A stretch of 56,730 nucleotides of DNA from Aurantimonas coralicida (GCA_011050685.1 DRFF01000104.1:1-56730), one strand, 5' to 3'. Positions 10,384 to 19,879 are shown, counted from the stretch's first letter. The notes: a model not told the origin generated them from the letters alone. Program-made: numbers and translations.

Positions 10384-11496
10384 CTACCGGTCGTTGGGAA
10401 TGGTCAGCAGGACCGACAGCCCCTTCGTCCCCTCGACCTCGAGGCTGCCGTTCAGTTTGCGGGCGCAGCCCTCCACGATCCGCCAACCAAGCGACTTGGA
10501 ATTTCGAAGCACTGTTTCCGGATTATCCAGTCCCGGCCCATCGTCACCGACGCGAAGACAAAAATTGGGTCCCTGCTGATATGCTTGAATGTCCACATGG
10601 CCGTTCTCGCCGCCGTATTTCGCGGCGTTTGTCACCAGTTCGTTGACCACCAGCGCGATCTCCGTCGCCGCTTCGAACCCGATGGAAATCGCCTCGGCAT
10701 GGCAGTCAATCGTTAAGCCACTGGAGCCGAAAGCGGAGGCGAGTCTGTCGGTGAGGCTCTCTAAATGCTGCCGCATATCGACCTGGGTCACGTCTTCAGC
10801 CTGATGCAGAAAATTATGGGCGTTGGCAAAGGCCTGTATGCGGTTCGTCAAAATCCCAAGCGCTTCCTGCGTCTCTCCCGATTTGGCCTGCCGCGCCTGC
10901 ATCAGCGCTAACGACTGGATGATCGCCAGATTGTTTTTGGTCCTATGATGGATTTCACGCAGGAGGAATTGCTGTTCGGCCAGGGAATCGCGCAAAGCGC
11001 GATTCTGCTCGGCGAGTTCCTCGATCGGGGACCCTTGCGCGGCGTCGATGAGGGCGCCGGCAGTCGCCTTTGCGAGATCGTCGGTGTCGCGTTTCCCATT
11101 CAGGTGAAGCCCAAGCGTCACCAGTGTGCCCCCCGCGCCGGTCTTCAGGTCGAAATAATCGACCAGCTTCTGCGAGCCACTTAGGCCGAGACCGAGCCCG
11201 GTGTGCGCCTGATGCCGAGCCCGCAGCATCGTCTCGACGGCCGCGATCCCGGGCCCCTTGTCCTGCACCCGGGCCATCAGCCGGGTCCTCTCTTCAGGGC
11301 GGTCGAAGGCGAATTCGGCAACTCCCCCGCCCGCATATTGGAGCGCGTTGCGGGCAATCTCCGACACAGCCGTCGCAAAGCGAATCTGATCTCGCGTGGC
11401 AGCTCCCGCAACTTGGGCGGCAAGGCGCGCGGTGCGGCGTGTATGTGTGACGTCCGCGTCCCGCTCGACACGAATCGACGTGACGACCGCCTTCAC
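10384..11496 (-). CDS. RsbT-like kinase domain fused to HisKA_2 histidine kinase (stressosome output)
   Basis: 370-aa cytosolic fusion. Residues 1-130 are an RsbT-type ATPase: SEIARNALQYAGGG, QDKGPGI and GLGLGLSGSQKLVD nearly repeat the motifs of the separate RsbT protein encoded two genes upstream. After a short linker, a predicted coiled coil (about 155-180) leads into a HisKA_2 box, REIHHRTKNNL, with H184 the likely phosphorylated histidine. A C-terminal ATPase follows with an N box (NELVTNAAKYG) and VGDDGPGL. The N box begins with Asn rather than His, so it is HisKA_2 rather than a true HWE kinase. The start overlaps the upstream phosphatase stop (ATGA). No response regulator is adjacent. 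Inference: when the stressosome releases this protein it phosphorylates a distant regulator. Confidence 0.88.
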   Translation of the reverse strand: MKAVVTSIRVERDADVTHTRRTARLAAQVAGAATRDQIRFATAVSEIARNALQYAGGGVAEFAFDRPEERTRLMARVQDKGPGIAAVETMLRARHQAHTGLGLGLSGSQKLVDYFDLKTGAGGTLVTLGLHLNGKRDTDDLAKATAGALIDAAQGSPIEELAEQNRALRDSLAEQQFLLREIHHRTKNNLAIIQSLALMQARQAKSGETQEALGILTNRIQAFANAHNFLHQAEDVTQVDMRQHLESLTDRLASAFGSSGLTIDCHAEAISIGFEAATEIALVVNELVTNAAKYGGENGHVDIQAYQQGPNFCLRVGDDGPGLDNPETVLRNSKSLGWRIVEGCARKLNGSLEVEGTKGLSVLLTIPNDR

Positions 11497-12494
11497 GGCC
11501 TTGCTCGCGCGACGACCACGCCGCAGTCATCGGTTCCCCGCCGCCTCCGCTTGTAGAGCGTCGCGGCAATTGTCATCGGCTCGCGAAAGAACAGCGACGA
11601 AGGTTCCGGCACACGCTCACTGCCCCGCAGACCATCGGTCGAAAGCACCAACATTCCTTCCGCCGGCCAGTCGTGCTCCGTCACCCGAGGCTGATTGGCG
11701 CTCGCGCCCACAATGCCGGGCGTCGATGGAATGCCATGCCGGGCGCCGTCGGGGGCCAATATCTCACCACGGACATTTCCGAGCGACATCGCCCGTAGTT
11801 TGCCGGCGGTATGCGGCAGATCGACGAGCAAAGCGGCGGCGCCGCGCCCGCCGCGCAGCGCCGCCGAAATTTCTGCCGCCGTCGCCTCCAGCGAGGCTCC
11901 TGTCGACCGCGCGAAGGCCTCGACACCTTTTTTAGCCTCGACCGCCGCCGCGGGTCCGTGGCCCAGAACATCCATCAGCATGATCATCGTATGGTGCGCC
12001 TCCAGGCGCAAACCGAAGGCGTCCCCGCCCTCGGAGAAATCCGGCTTTGGGACGATCAGGCCGACGGCCTCCAAGGCTTTCCCCAAGTCCTGCTTCAGCT
12101 TGCCAATGGTGATCGCGAGCGTCGTGCCCTTTGTATCACTGTAGATGTCAAAGGCGTCCGACATGCGCGCGATCGCGCCGAGCCCGCCGCCCAATCCTCG
12201 TTCGCCGCCCTGGGCCGTTGTATAACCATCGGCCATTGCGGTCTCGACATCCGAAAATCCCGGTCCGTCGTCGAGAGCGATAACGTCAAATCGCGCCGCC
12301 GCGCCCTGCGCACACGGGATCAAAATGATCTCGCCCCCGCGGGCGTGCCGGACCAGATTTGTTGCCGCTTCGGTGACGACCAATGCCAGCCGGTCGCGGT
12401 CATCGGCGGACAAGCCGATGGTCTCGGCTTCGTGGAGAGCTTTTCTACGCGCTGCACCAACTTGACTGATTTCCGTGACTTGTAGCGAGATCAT
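11493..12494 (-). CDS. ATPase-PP2C fusion, RsbX-like stressosome phosphatase
   Basis: 333-aa two-domain protein. Residues about 1-130 are a GHKL ATPase of the anti-sigma/RsbT type (VVTEAATNLVRHARGG, ALDDGPGF, ERGLGGGLGAIARM). Residues about 150-333 are a small SpoIIE/RsbX-type PP2C phosphatase with its metal-binding acids: D175 in MDVLGHGPAA, D287 in STDGLRG, and D322-D323 in TDDCGVVVAR. RsbX in Bacillus has only the phosphatase part. The expected role is dephosphorylating RsbR and RsbS to reset the stressosome. The added ATPase may anchor it to the scaffold as RsbT does (inference). It is coupled by 4-base overlaps to the genes on both sides. Confidence 0.87.
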   Translation of the reverse strand: MISLQVTEISQVGAARRKALHEAETIGLSADDRDRLALVVTEAATNLVRHARGGEIILIPCAQGAAARFDVIALDDGPGFSDVETAMADGYTTAQGGERGLGGGLGAIARMSDAFDIYSDTKGTTLAITIGKLKQDLGKALEAVGLIVPKPDFSEGGDAFGLRLEAHHTMIMLMDVLGHGPAAAVEAKKGVEAFARSTGASLEATAAEISAALRGGRGAAALLVDLPHTAGKLRAMSLGNVRGEILAPDGARHGIPSTPGIVGASANQPRVTEHDWPAEGMLVLSTDGLRGSERVPEPSSLFFREPMTIAATLYKRRRRGTDDCGVVVARARP

Positions 12495-12895
12495 CGGGCA
12501 CCGGACTCCAATATGACGGTTGTGCCGCTCTCGCGGGACGATTCAACCTCGAGCCGGTCGACCAGGCGCCGGGCTCCGCTTAAACCGAGCCCCAACCCCC
12601 CTCCGGTCGTAAAGCCGTCCGTGAGAGCCTGTGGGATGTCGTCGATGCCGGGGCCTCGGTCCGAGCATGTAGCAACGACCTTGCGGAACGACCCGTTCCC
12701 GATAATCGCAAATGAAATCAAACCTCCGCCACCGTAGACGATTGCGTTGCGGGCAATCTCCGAGACGGCAGTGACGAATTTCGTTCGCTTGATCGCGCTG
12801 GCGCCCAGAGACGCCATCGCCTTCATTGCGGCTTGGCGCGCGAAAGCCACATCGGTGGCTCGGGCGAGCCTGACGGTCACAACTTCCTCGCTCAC
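12491..12895 (-). CDS. rsbT: RsbT switch kinase of the stressosome
   Basis: 134-aa GHKL-fold serine/threonine kinase. In known stressosomes RsbT is held by RsbR/RsbS, phosphorylates both on their STAS domains under stress, and then leaves to activate the output. Motifs are the N box VSEIARNAIVYGGGG (about 44-58), SDRGPGI (78-84) and GGGLGLGLSGARRLVD (98-113). The length matches B. subtilis RsbT. It follows rsbS by 15 bases and overlaps the phosphatase gene by four. No RsbU is present, so its downstream partner must differ from that of Bacillus. Confidence 0.93.
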   Translation of the reverse strand: MSEEVVTVRLARATDVAFARQAAMKAMASLGASAIKRTKFVTAVSEIARNAIVYGGGGLISFAIIGNGSFRKVVATCSDRGPGIDDIPQALTDGFTTGGGLGLGLSGARRLVDRLEVESSRESGTTVILESGAR

Positions 12896-12910
12896 GGATC
12901 GCTCAATGCT

Positions 12911-13273
12911 CTATTGGTGGAGGATCAGATCGATCGCCCTGTCCGCGTTCAGCGCCGTCTCGACGCCGTCCAGCGTCATGCCGAGTTCGACAAGGGTCAT
13001 GGCAACGGCCGGACGCATGCCGACGACGATGGTTCGCGCATTCATCATGCGCGCCATCTGGGCCATGGCCCCGAGCATCCGTCCCGCAAACGTATCGACG
13101 ATCTCAAGACTGGAGATGTCGATGACGACACCGCGAGCCTTGTGACGCGCCACTTCCTCGACGAGTTGATCCTGGAGAGTCACGACTCCTTGGTCGTCCA
13201 GATCGTCGCGAATCGCGACAACTACGCATCCGGTGATCGTGACAATGGGGGTGGTGCCGAAGGAAGGTTCCAC
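12911..13273 (-). CDS. rsbS: RsbS, STAS scaffold protein of the stressosome
   Basis: 120-aa single STAS domain with the full RsbS signature: DDLDDQGVVTLQDQLVEEV, GVVIDISSLEIVDTF, GRMLGAMAQMARMMNA, and VVGMRPAVAMTLVELGM. By alignment to B. subtilis RsbS, the phosphorylated S59 corresponds to T61 here (DTF in place of DSF), so the switch residue would be a threonine. It lies three bases after rsbR and 15 before rsbT. It forms the RsbR-RsbS core that sequesters RsbT. Confidence 0.93.
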   Translation of the reverse strand: MEPSFGTTPIVTITGCVVVAIRDDLDDQGVVTLQDQLVEEVARHKARGVVIDISSLEIVDTFAGRMLGAMAQMARMMNARTIVVGMRPAVAMTLVELGMTLDGVETALNADRAIDLILHQ

Positions 13274-13276
13274 CCC

Positions 13277-14140
13277 TTAGCTCTCCTTCACGGAAACGCC
13301 GATGCGCTCGAAAGCATGGGCGAGGCCGCTCTGCAGATCGACGCGCGTGACGATATTGGGCAGTTCCACGCCGAGATTGACGATTGTCTGGGCGATCTTC
13401 GGGCTGATACCGCAGATGACGCATTCGGCCCCCATCAATCGTACCGCCGCCGCCGTCTTCAAGAGGTGCTGGGCCACCAGCGTATCCACCGTCGAAACGC
13501 CCGTGATGTCGATGATCGCGACTTCCGCTTCCCACTGCACGATCGAGTCCAGCAGATTCTCCATCACAGCCTGGGCACGGAACGAATCGAGGGTCCCGAT
13601 CAGCGGCACCGTGACGATCCGATCCCAGATCTTGACGACCGGCGCCGAAACCTCGGTCATCTCGGCCTGCTGGCGTTCGATCACCGCTTCGCGCTTCTGA
13701 ACGAGGTACTCAATGGCCTGAAGCACGATCTGATCGACGACCCGGGTGGTGTTCCAGATCTCGTCTGAGAAGGCTTGCGGGCGGTCGGCGAGGATCGACC
13801 GCAACTGATCGAACAAGGGCTGCTTGATCGATGCGATGAACCAGCCCATTTCCTTCGGGGAAACCCCGCGCTGGGTGCGGCTCTCCGTGATCGCCTCCAG
13901 AGTCTCGCGGAATTGATCCCAGGCTGGCTTGCCGAGATCGAACCCCTCGTCGACGGCGGCGTTCTCCATCGCCCCCGTAAGGACACTCAGAAGTTCCCGG
14001 CTCTGCTGCTCGGTTTCCTTGGCGGAAACGAGATCCGTTCGCTTGACGCCTTCCCGCGCCTGGGCCTTTAGCCATCCAGCGAGGACTTTCTCGAAGTCCG
14101 CCCGGAGAAGCGCCACGGTCGGTGAGATTTCGACTGCCAT
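13277..14140 (-). CDS. rsbR: RsbR, stressosome sensor/co-antagonist
   Basis: 287-aa protein. Residues 1-155 are an all-helical RsbRD_N-type sensor domain (not a globin), and residues about 165-280 are a STAS domain close to B. subtilis RsbRA (PLIGTLDSFRAQAVMENLL, IDITGVSTVDTLVAQHLL, SPKIAQTIVNLGVEL). The two known phosphorylation threonines T171 and T205 correspond to S186 and T220. AAGG lies eight bases before the ATG. This is the first gene of the five-gene minus-strand operon. Only one RsbR is encoded here, so either the complex has a single sensor or paralogues lie elsewhere. The signal it senses is unknown. Confidence 0.92.
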   Translation of the reverse strand: MAVEISPTVALLRADFEKVLAGWLKAQAREGVKRTDLVSAKETEQQSRELLSVLTGAMENAAVDEGFDLGKPAWDQFRETLEAITESRTQRGVSPKEMGWFIASIKQPLFDQLRSILADRPQAFSDEIWNTTRVVDQIVLQAIEYLVQKREAVIERQQAEMTEVSAPVVKIWDRIVTVPLIGTLDSFRAQAVMENLLDSIVQWEAEVAIIDITGVSTVDTLVAQHLLKTAAAVRLMGAECVICGISPKIAQTIVNLGVELPNIVTRVDLQSGLAHAFERIGVSVKES

Positions 14141-14519
14141 TTCATGCCCTTACTATCAGCGTCCCTGCGCGTCTATCGCCCGGTGCGGCCGTTGACGCAA
14201 TCCGGTTTTTACGCATTTGGCCAAATTGGAAACTTTGGCAATGGCTTTTTGCCTCTATCGCGGTCGGGTTCCGGGTACATATTTTCGCATCGGTGGGCCA
14301 GCCATTTACGAGTGCGGTGCAATATCCACTCGTGAATTCTCTACCGTACATGTTGCAATGCAGTATATCCGCAGACTTCGGCGTTCATCCGAAAGTACTA
14401 TTGGCGAACGCCCCCACTTCGGAAACGATAGCAGGTGTTCAAGCTGATTGTCGGCGTTCAGCGGCCACACGGTCGACGCCCGGCGCTCGGCTGGAATCCA
14501 ATAATTCGGGAGGTCACCA
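14141..14519. promoter_or_regulatory. 379-bp divergent intergenic region, stressosome operon / ABC importer
   Basis: This is the longest gene-free stretch in the window, between the rsbR start (minus) and the ABC substrate-binding protein start (plus). No convincing coding frame was seen on either strand. It must hold the promoters of both transcription units. I found no clear EcfG-type (GGAAC ... CGTT) promoter facing rsbR. A 7-bp inverted repeat is listed separately. Confidence 0.6.
14308..14333. promoter_or_regulatory. 7-bp inverted repeat, possible operator of the ABC importer
   Basis: ACGAGTG (14308-14314) and CACTCGT (14327-14333) are perfect inverted arms with a 12-base spacer, about 190 bases upstream of the substrate-binding protein. 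A repeat of this length can arise by chance; it is noted only as a candidate regulator site. Confidence 0.25.
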
Positions 14520-15884
14520 ATGGCATTTTTCAAGGACGGATGGACCCGTCGGCAGTTACTCACGACAGGCGTCGGCGTTGGCGCCGGCCTCGCCATGCCG
14601 CACGTCTTCACACGTGGCGCCTGGGCGCAGGATCAGGCTTTTTGCAACAATCCGAACGGCGACACGGTCACCCTCGGTTTCAACGTCCCCCAGTCCGGTC
14701 CCTATGCCGACGAAGGCGCCGACGAGTTGCGGGCCTACGAGCTGGCAGTCAAGCACCTGAATGGCGAAGGCGATGGCGGGCTGATTCCGCTGTTCAAACC
14801 TTCCAACCTCAAGGGTAATGGCATTCTCGGCAAAAAGGTCGCCTTCGTCACCGGCGACACCCAGACCAAGTCGGACGCGGCGCGGGCCTCGGCCAAGCGG
14901 ATGATCGAGGCCGACGGCGCGATCATGATCACCGGCGGCTCGTCCTCGGGCGTCGCTATCGCGGTGCAGTCGCTCTGCCAGGAGATGGGCGTCATCTTCA
15001 TGGCGGGTCTGACCCACTCCAACGACACCACCGGCAAAGACAAGCGGCGCTACGGCTTCCGCCATTTCTTCAACGCCTACATGTCGGGGCAGGCACTCGG
15101 ACCGGTGCTCGCCGAGGAATACGGCAAGGATCGTGTCGCCTACCACCTGACGGCCGATTACACCTGGGGCTGGACCCAGGAAGAATCGATCAAGAACGCC
15201 ACCGAGGCGCTCGGCTGGAAAACGGCGCAGGCCGTTCGCACGCCGCTCGGTGCCGGCGACTTCTCGCAATATCTGACGCCCGTGCTCAATTCCGGCGCGG
15301 ATGTCCTGATCCTCAACCACTACGGCGGCGACATGGTCAATTCGCTGCGTCAGGCCGTCACTCAGTTCGACATGAAGAGCAAGCAGGTCAACGGCAAACA
15401 GTTCGAGATCGTCGTGCCGCTGTTCTCCGAGTTGATGGCGCAGGGCGCCGGTGAAGCGGTGAAGGGTATTCTCGGCACCGCCAACTGGGATTGGAAACTC
15501 GACAACGAGGCCTCCAAGGCCTTCTCCAAGTCGTTCGGCGAGGCCTATGGTCGGCCGCCGTCGCAGGCTGCCCAGACCTGCTACGCGCAGACGCTGCTCT
15601 ATGCCAACGCCGCCGAGACTGCCGGCACCTTCTATCCGCCGGAATTGATCAAGGCGCTCGAGGACTTCGAGTTCGACGGGCTCGGCAACGGGCCGACGCT
15701 GTATCGCGGCGCCGATCACCAGTGCTTCAAGGATGTGCTGGTGGTGCGCGGCAAGCAGGAGCCGACCAACCAGTTCGATCTCATGGAGATCGTCAAAGTC
15801 GTGCCGCGCGACGAGGTCACCTACGATCCGGAGATCTTCGGTGGTGAACTCGGCCCCTCGGAAGTCAAGGGTTGCGCGGCCTGA
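14520..15884 (+). CDS. ABC transporter substrate-binding protein, LIV (amino-acid/amide/urea) type
   Basis: 454-aa periplasmic binding protein. The N-terminus is a Tat-like signal (WTRRQLLTTGVG, hydrophobic stretch, cleavage near AWA-QD at residue 36). The mature protein has the type I fold seen in LivJ/UrtA-like proteins (TVTLGFNVPQSGPYADEG, GGSSSGVAIAVQSLCQEMG, YTWGWTQEESIKNA). GGGAGG precedes the ATG. It heads an operon with two permeases and two ATPases. The substrate is not clear: LIV-type systems carry branched-chain amino acids, amides, urea or aromatic acids. A strong hairpin after the gene may help it accumulate above the membrane subunits. Confidence 0.85.
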   Translation: MAFFKDGWTRRQLLTTGVGVGAGLAMPHVFTRGAWAQDQAFCNNPNGDTVTLGFNVPQSGPYADEGADELRAYELAVKHLNGEGDGGLIPLFKPSNLKGNGILGKKVAFVTGDTQTKSDAARASAKRMIEADGAIMITGGSSSGVAIAVQSLCQEMGVIFMAGLTHSNDTTGKDKRRYGFRHFFNAYMSGQALGPVLAEEYGKDRVAYHLTADYTWGWTQEESIKNATEALGWKTAQAVRTPLGAGDFSQYLTPVLNSGADVLILNHYGGDMVNSLRQAVTQFDMKSKQVNGKQFEIVVPLFSELMAQGAGEAVKGILGTANWDWKLDNEASKAFSKSFGEAYGRPPSQAAQTCYAQTLLYANAAETAGTFYPPELIKALEDFEFDGLGNGPTLYRGADHQCFKDVLVVRGKQEPTNQFDLMEIVKVVPRDEVTYDPEIFGGELGPSEVKGCAA

Positions 15885-15903
15885 TCCACGGCTGACATGA
15901 TGA

Positions 15904-15931
15904 GGGCCGCCGGTTGAATTGCCGGCGGCCC
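15904..15931 (+). other. Stable intercistronic hairpin after the binding-protein gene
   Basis: GGGCCGCCGG (15904-15913) and CCGGCGGCCC (15922-15931) are perfect 10-bp inverted arms around an eight-base loop, 19 bases after the stop. No T-run follows, so it is unlikely to be a full terminator. Such hairpins protect the upstream mRNA segment, or partly attenuate, which would explain excess binding protein over permeases. Confidence 0.6.
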
Positions 15932-15974
15932 GTCAAGCTTTCGCGAGGATCGATAGAATCGATCAGAGGGACCT

Positions 15975-16988
15975 ATGGACGCCATTATTCTTCAGGTCTT
16001 GAACGGGCTCGACAAGGGCGGCGCCTACGCGCTGATCGCCCTCGGCCTGACATTGATCTTCGGCACTCTGGGTGTCGTCAATTTCGCCCATGGCGCGCTG
16101 TTCATGCTCGGCGCCTTCTGTGCTGTGGCCTTCACCAAATTGCTGACGATCTCCGAACGCGTCCGCGACGAGAGCGTCACCTTTTTCGAGGCCTACAAGG
16201 AAATTCCCTATCTGGAGATCTGGTGGGGAGACACTGGCCGCACGATCGTCGACTGGGCTGTCCCCCTGTCGGTCGTGATGGCGATCCCAGTCATGCTCCT
16301 GATCGGCCTCGCCATGGAGCGCGGCCTCATCCGATTCTTCTACAAGCGCAGCCACGCAGAACAGATCCTAGTGACCTTCGGCCTCGCGATCGTGTTGCAG
16401 GAGATCGTCAAGCACTATTTCGGCGCCAACCCGATCCCGCTCACAGCGCCTCCGCTGCTCGCCGGCAGCGCCGACATTGGCCAATGGTTCGGGGTCACGG
16501 GCATCAGCTATCCGATGTGGCGGATCGTCTATTTCCTGTTCTCGCTCGTCGTCATCGCCGCCGTCTTCGCCTTCTTGCAACTGACCACCTTCGGCATGGT
16601 CGTCAGGGCCGGGATGGCGGATCGCGAGACCGTCGGCCTGCTCGGGATCAATATCGGCCGCAAGTTCTCGATCGTCTTCGGGCTGGCCGCGGTCGTCGCG
16701 GGCCTTGCCGGCGTCATGTACACGCCGATCCTCGCGCCGAACTACCATCTGGGGATGGATTTCCTCGTCTTGTCATTCGTCGTCGTCGTCGTCGGGGGCA
16801 TGGGATCGCTTCCCGGCGCGGTGGTTGCCGGCTTCTTGCTGGGAATCCTGCAGTCCTTCGCCTCGCTGACCGAGGTCAAGGACATCGTTCCGGGCATCGA
16901 CCAGATCATCATTTATCTCGTCGCCGTCGTCGTCCTGCTCGTCCGTCCACGCGGCTTGATGGGCCGCAAGGGCGTCATGGAGGTCTGA
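15975..16988 (+). CDS. LIV-type ABC transporter permease, LivH-like
   Basis: 337-aa inner-membrane permease with about eight hydrophobic segments. It opens in the typical LivH manner ([20 protein letters not shown], then [20 protein letters not shown]) and has the EAA-like cytoplasmic loop [16 protein letters not shown]. It is slightly longer than E. coli LivH because of an extra loop between the first helices (about residues 60-85). GAGGGACCT precedes the ATG. It is the second gene of the importer operon, four bases before the next permease. Confidence 0.88.
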   Translation: MDAIILQVLNGLDKGGAYALIALGLTLIFGTLGVVNFAHGALFMLGAFCAVAFTKLLTISERVRDESVTFFEAYKEIPYLEIWWGDTGRTIVDWAVPLSVVMAIPVMLLIGLAMERGLIRFFYKRSHAEQILVTFGLAIVLQEIVKHYFGANPIPLTAPPLLAGSADIGQWFGVTGISYPMWRIVYFLFSLVVIAAVFAFLQLTTFGMVVRAGMADRETVGLLGINIGRKFSIVFGLAAVVAGLAGVMYTPILAPNYHLGMDFLVLSFVVVVVGGMGSLPGAVVAGFLLGILQSFASLTEVKDIVPGIDQIIIYLVAVVVLLVRPRGLMGRKGVMEV

Positions 16989-16992
16989 TCCG

Positions 16993-18234
16993 ATGAACAG
17001 CGCTGTTTCACCCTCCGTATCGACCGCCGAGACCGGTCCGCATCGTTCGACTCCGCCGGCAGCCAAGCGCCAGCGCGGCTTCTTCGAGGGGCCGATGGGG
17101 GATTATGTCTATGTCGCGCTTTTCGCGGCGGCGATCCTGACTATGCCGATCTGGCTGGCGCCGATCGGCGCCGGTTATCCGGACATCCTGCAGAAGTTCG
17201 CGATCTTCGGGATCTTCGCGCTCGGCTTCAACATCCTGTTCGGCTTCTCCGGCTATCTGTCCTTCGGCCACGCGGCCTTCCTCGGAGCGGGCTCCTATGC
17301 CGCGGTCTGGATGTTCAAGCTCTTGTCGATGAACGCCGTCTTCGGGCTGGTCTTCGCGATCCTCGTCGCCGGCGTGTTCGCGCTGGCCATCGGCTTCGTC
17401 AGCCTGCGCAGGTCGGGCATCTACTTCTCGATCCTGACGCTGGCCTTCGCGCAGATGTCCTACAACCTCGCCTATTCGGTGCTGACACCAATCACCAATG
17501 GCGAGACCGGCCTGCAGATCTCGCGCAGCGATCCGCGGATCATCGACCGTGCCTTCGGCACCGCCTCCGCGTCGCTGCCATCGCCAAACTTCTTCGGAAT
17601 CGAATTGCAGGGATGGGCCGGCTTCTATTTCTGCGCGATCCTTTTGATCCTTGCCTTCTTCCTGGCGATGCGGATCAAGAATTCGACCTTCGGCATGATG
17701 TTGCTCGCGATCAAATCCAACCAGAACCGGATGGCCTTCACCGGCTTCAACACCCGACCCTATCTGCTGACCGCCTTTGTCATTTCGGGCATGTATGCCG
17801 GCCTTGCGGGCGGCCTCCTGGCCGTCACCGACCCGTTGGCGGGCGCCGACCGTATGCAGTGGACCGCATCCGGCGAAGTCGTTCTGATGACCATCCTCGG
17901 TGGCGTCGGCACGCTGCTCGGGCCGGTCATCGGCGCGGCGGTGATGAAATATCTCGAGCAGATCTTCTCCTCGTTCAACGACAGCTTCCTCTATCGTACC
18001 TTCGACTTCCTGCCAGACTGGGCGCAGGAGACGATGGTCGCGATCACCAGCCCCTTCGTCGGCGAAGGCTGGCTGTTGACGCTCGGCCTTCTGTTCATGA
18101 TCCTGGTGATCGCGCTGCCGGGCGGCATCATGGAAGGGCTGCGGCGGATCGGCGGAATCGTCCGCAAGCCGAAGACGGCAGGCGATAAGCAAATGCCCGA
18201 CATGCCGCACTCGGCCCATTCGGCCGCGGAATAG
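16993..18234 (+). CDS. LIV-type ABC transporter permease, LivM-like
   Basis: 413-aa permease paired with the preceding one. After a polar N-terminal extension of about 35 residues it has the LivM core: [58 protein letters not shown] and [15 protein letters not shown]. The C-terminal 30 residues are polar. It starts four bases after the LivH stop, with GGAGG in the end of that gene. The longer periplasmic segment (about 165-205) is common in amide/aromatic-acid-type systems, but the substrate cannot be fixed. Confidence 0.88.
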   Translation: MNSAVSPSVSTAETGPHRSTPPAAKRQRGFFEGPMGDYVYVALFAAAILTMPIWLAPIGAGYPDILQKFAIFGIFALGFNILFGFSGYLSFGHAAFLGAGSYAAVWMFKLLSMNAVFGLVFAILVAGVFALAIGFVSLRRSGIYFSILTLAFAQMSYNLAYSVLTPITNGETGLQISRSDPRIIDRAFGTASASLPSPNFFGIELQGWAGFYFCAILLILAFFLAMRIKNSTFGMMLLAIKSNQNRMAFTGFNTRPYLLTAFVISGMYAGLAGGLLAVTDPLAGADRMQWTASGEVVLMTILGGVGTLLGPVIGAAVMKYLEQIFSSFNDSFLYRTFDFLPDWAQETMVAITSPFVGEGWLLTLGLLFMILVIALPGGIMEGLRRIGGIVRKPKTAGDKQMPDMPHSAHSAAE

Positions 18235-18244
18235 AGGAACCGGC

Positions 18245-18996
<752 letters not shown>

Positions 18997-19000
<4 letters not shown>

Positions 19001-19767
19001 GCGAGACCATCGCCACGACGGAACGCCCGGCCTCCCCTCGCCCTGCGGCCGGGACCGGTGCGACGCCGTTCTTCGCCGCGCGGGACCTGCACGCCTATTA
19101 CGGCGAAAGCTACATTGTCCAGGGCGTATCCTTCGAGGTGCGCGAGGGCGAGATCCTGGCGCTGCTTGGCCGCAACGGCGCCGGCAAGACCTCGACGCTG
19201 CGCACCATCGCCCGCGCCGGGCAACCCGAACTCAAGCGCGGCGAGATCTGGCTGGAAGGCCAGCCGCTGCACGAAATGCAGAGCTATCAGGCGGCCCAGG
19301 CCGGTATCCAGCTCGTTCCCGAGGACCGGCGGATCATCCCGGGCCTGACCGTCGAGGAAAACCTCAAGCTCGCCCAGATCGAAAAGCCCATCGGCTGGAC
19401 GCTGGAGCGCATCTACGATCACTTCCCGCGGCTGGCGGAGCGCCGCACCCAGGAAGGCACGACGATGTCAGGCGGCGAGCAGCAGATGCTCGCGGTGGCG
19501 AGGGCCCTCGCCCGCGAGGTGAAGCTGCTGCTGCTCGACGAGCCCTATGAAGGCCTGGCTCCGGTGATCGTGCAGGAGATCGAGCGGATTCTGGAAGAGA
19601 TCAAACAGCTGGGCATCACCACGATCCTGGTCGAACAAAACGCCATCGCCGCGCTGCATCTGGCGGACCGGGCGATCATCCTGGAAATGGGCGAAGTGGT
19701 TTTCGACGGCACCGCCCAGGAGATCATCGACAACAAGGAATTGCGTCTCCAGTACCTGGCGATCTGA
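18997..19767 (+). CDS. LIV-type ABC transporter ATP-binding protein, LivF-like
   Basis: 256-aa ATPase. After a 25-residue polar tail the core begins FFAARDLHAYYGESYIVQGV, typical of LivF. Walker A is GRNGAGKTS, signature TMSGGEQQMLAVARAL, Walker B LLLLDEPYEGLAP, and the H-loop VEQNAIAALHLADRAI. It is the last of the five importer genes, which together make a complete transporter. The start was placed at the ATG overlapping the LivG stop; an apparent longer open frame upstream runs inside livG. Confidence 0.9.
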
Positions 19768-19867
19768 CGACCCCGGATCGACCGGCCCCGCCCCCGGGGG
19801 AGAGAGAACCATCGCCGTATCCGCCGGAACGACGATGCCTGTCTTCGACAGAACGGTCGCCATTTTT

Positions 19868-19879
19868 AACGTATACATT
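19868..19879. promoter_or_regulatory. GTATAC-centred palindrome, possible GntR-family operator
   Basis: AACGTATACATT is palindromic at 10 of 12 positions and lies about 70 bases upstream of the SDR gene. Operators of FadR-subfamily GntR regulators often centre on GTATAC, and such regulators often control sugar-acid genes. No regulator gene is nearby, so this is only a candidate. Confidence 0.3.

Noticed and set aside
10384-14140. A classical sigma B partner-switching cascade (RsbU, RsbV, RsbW, SigB)
   Set aside because: None of these proteins is encoded in or next to the operon. The ATPase domain fused to the phosphatase looks superficially like RsbW but is joined to PP2C, and no sigma factor is present.
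14141-14519. Search for an EcfG-type promoter (GGAAC-spacer-CGTT) before rsbR
   Set aside because: A GGAAC facing rsbR is present near 14270, but no CGTT-like -10 element follows at the right distance.
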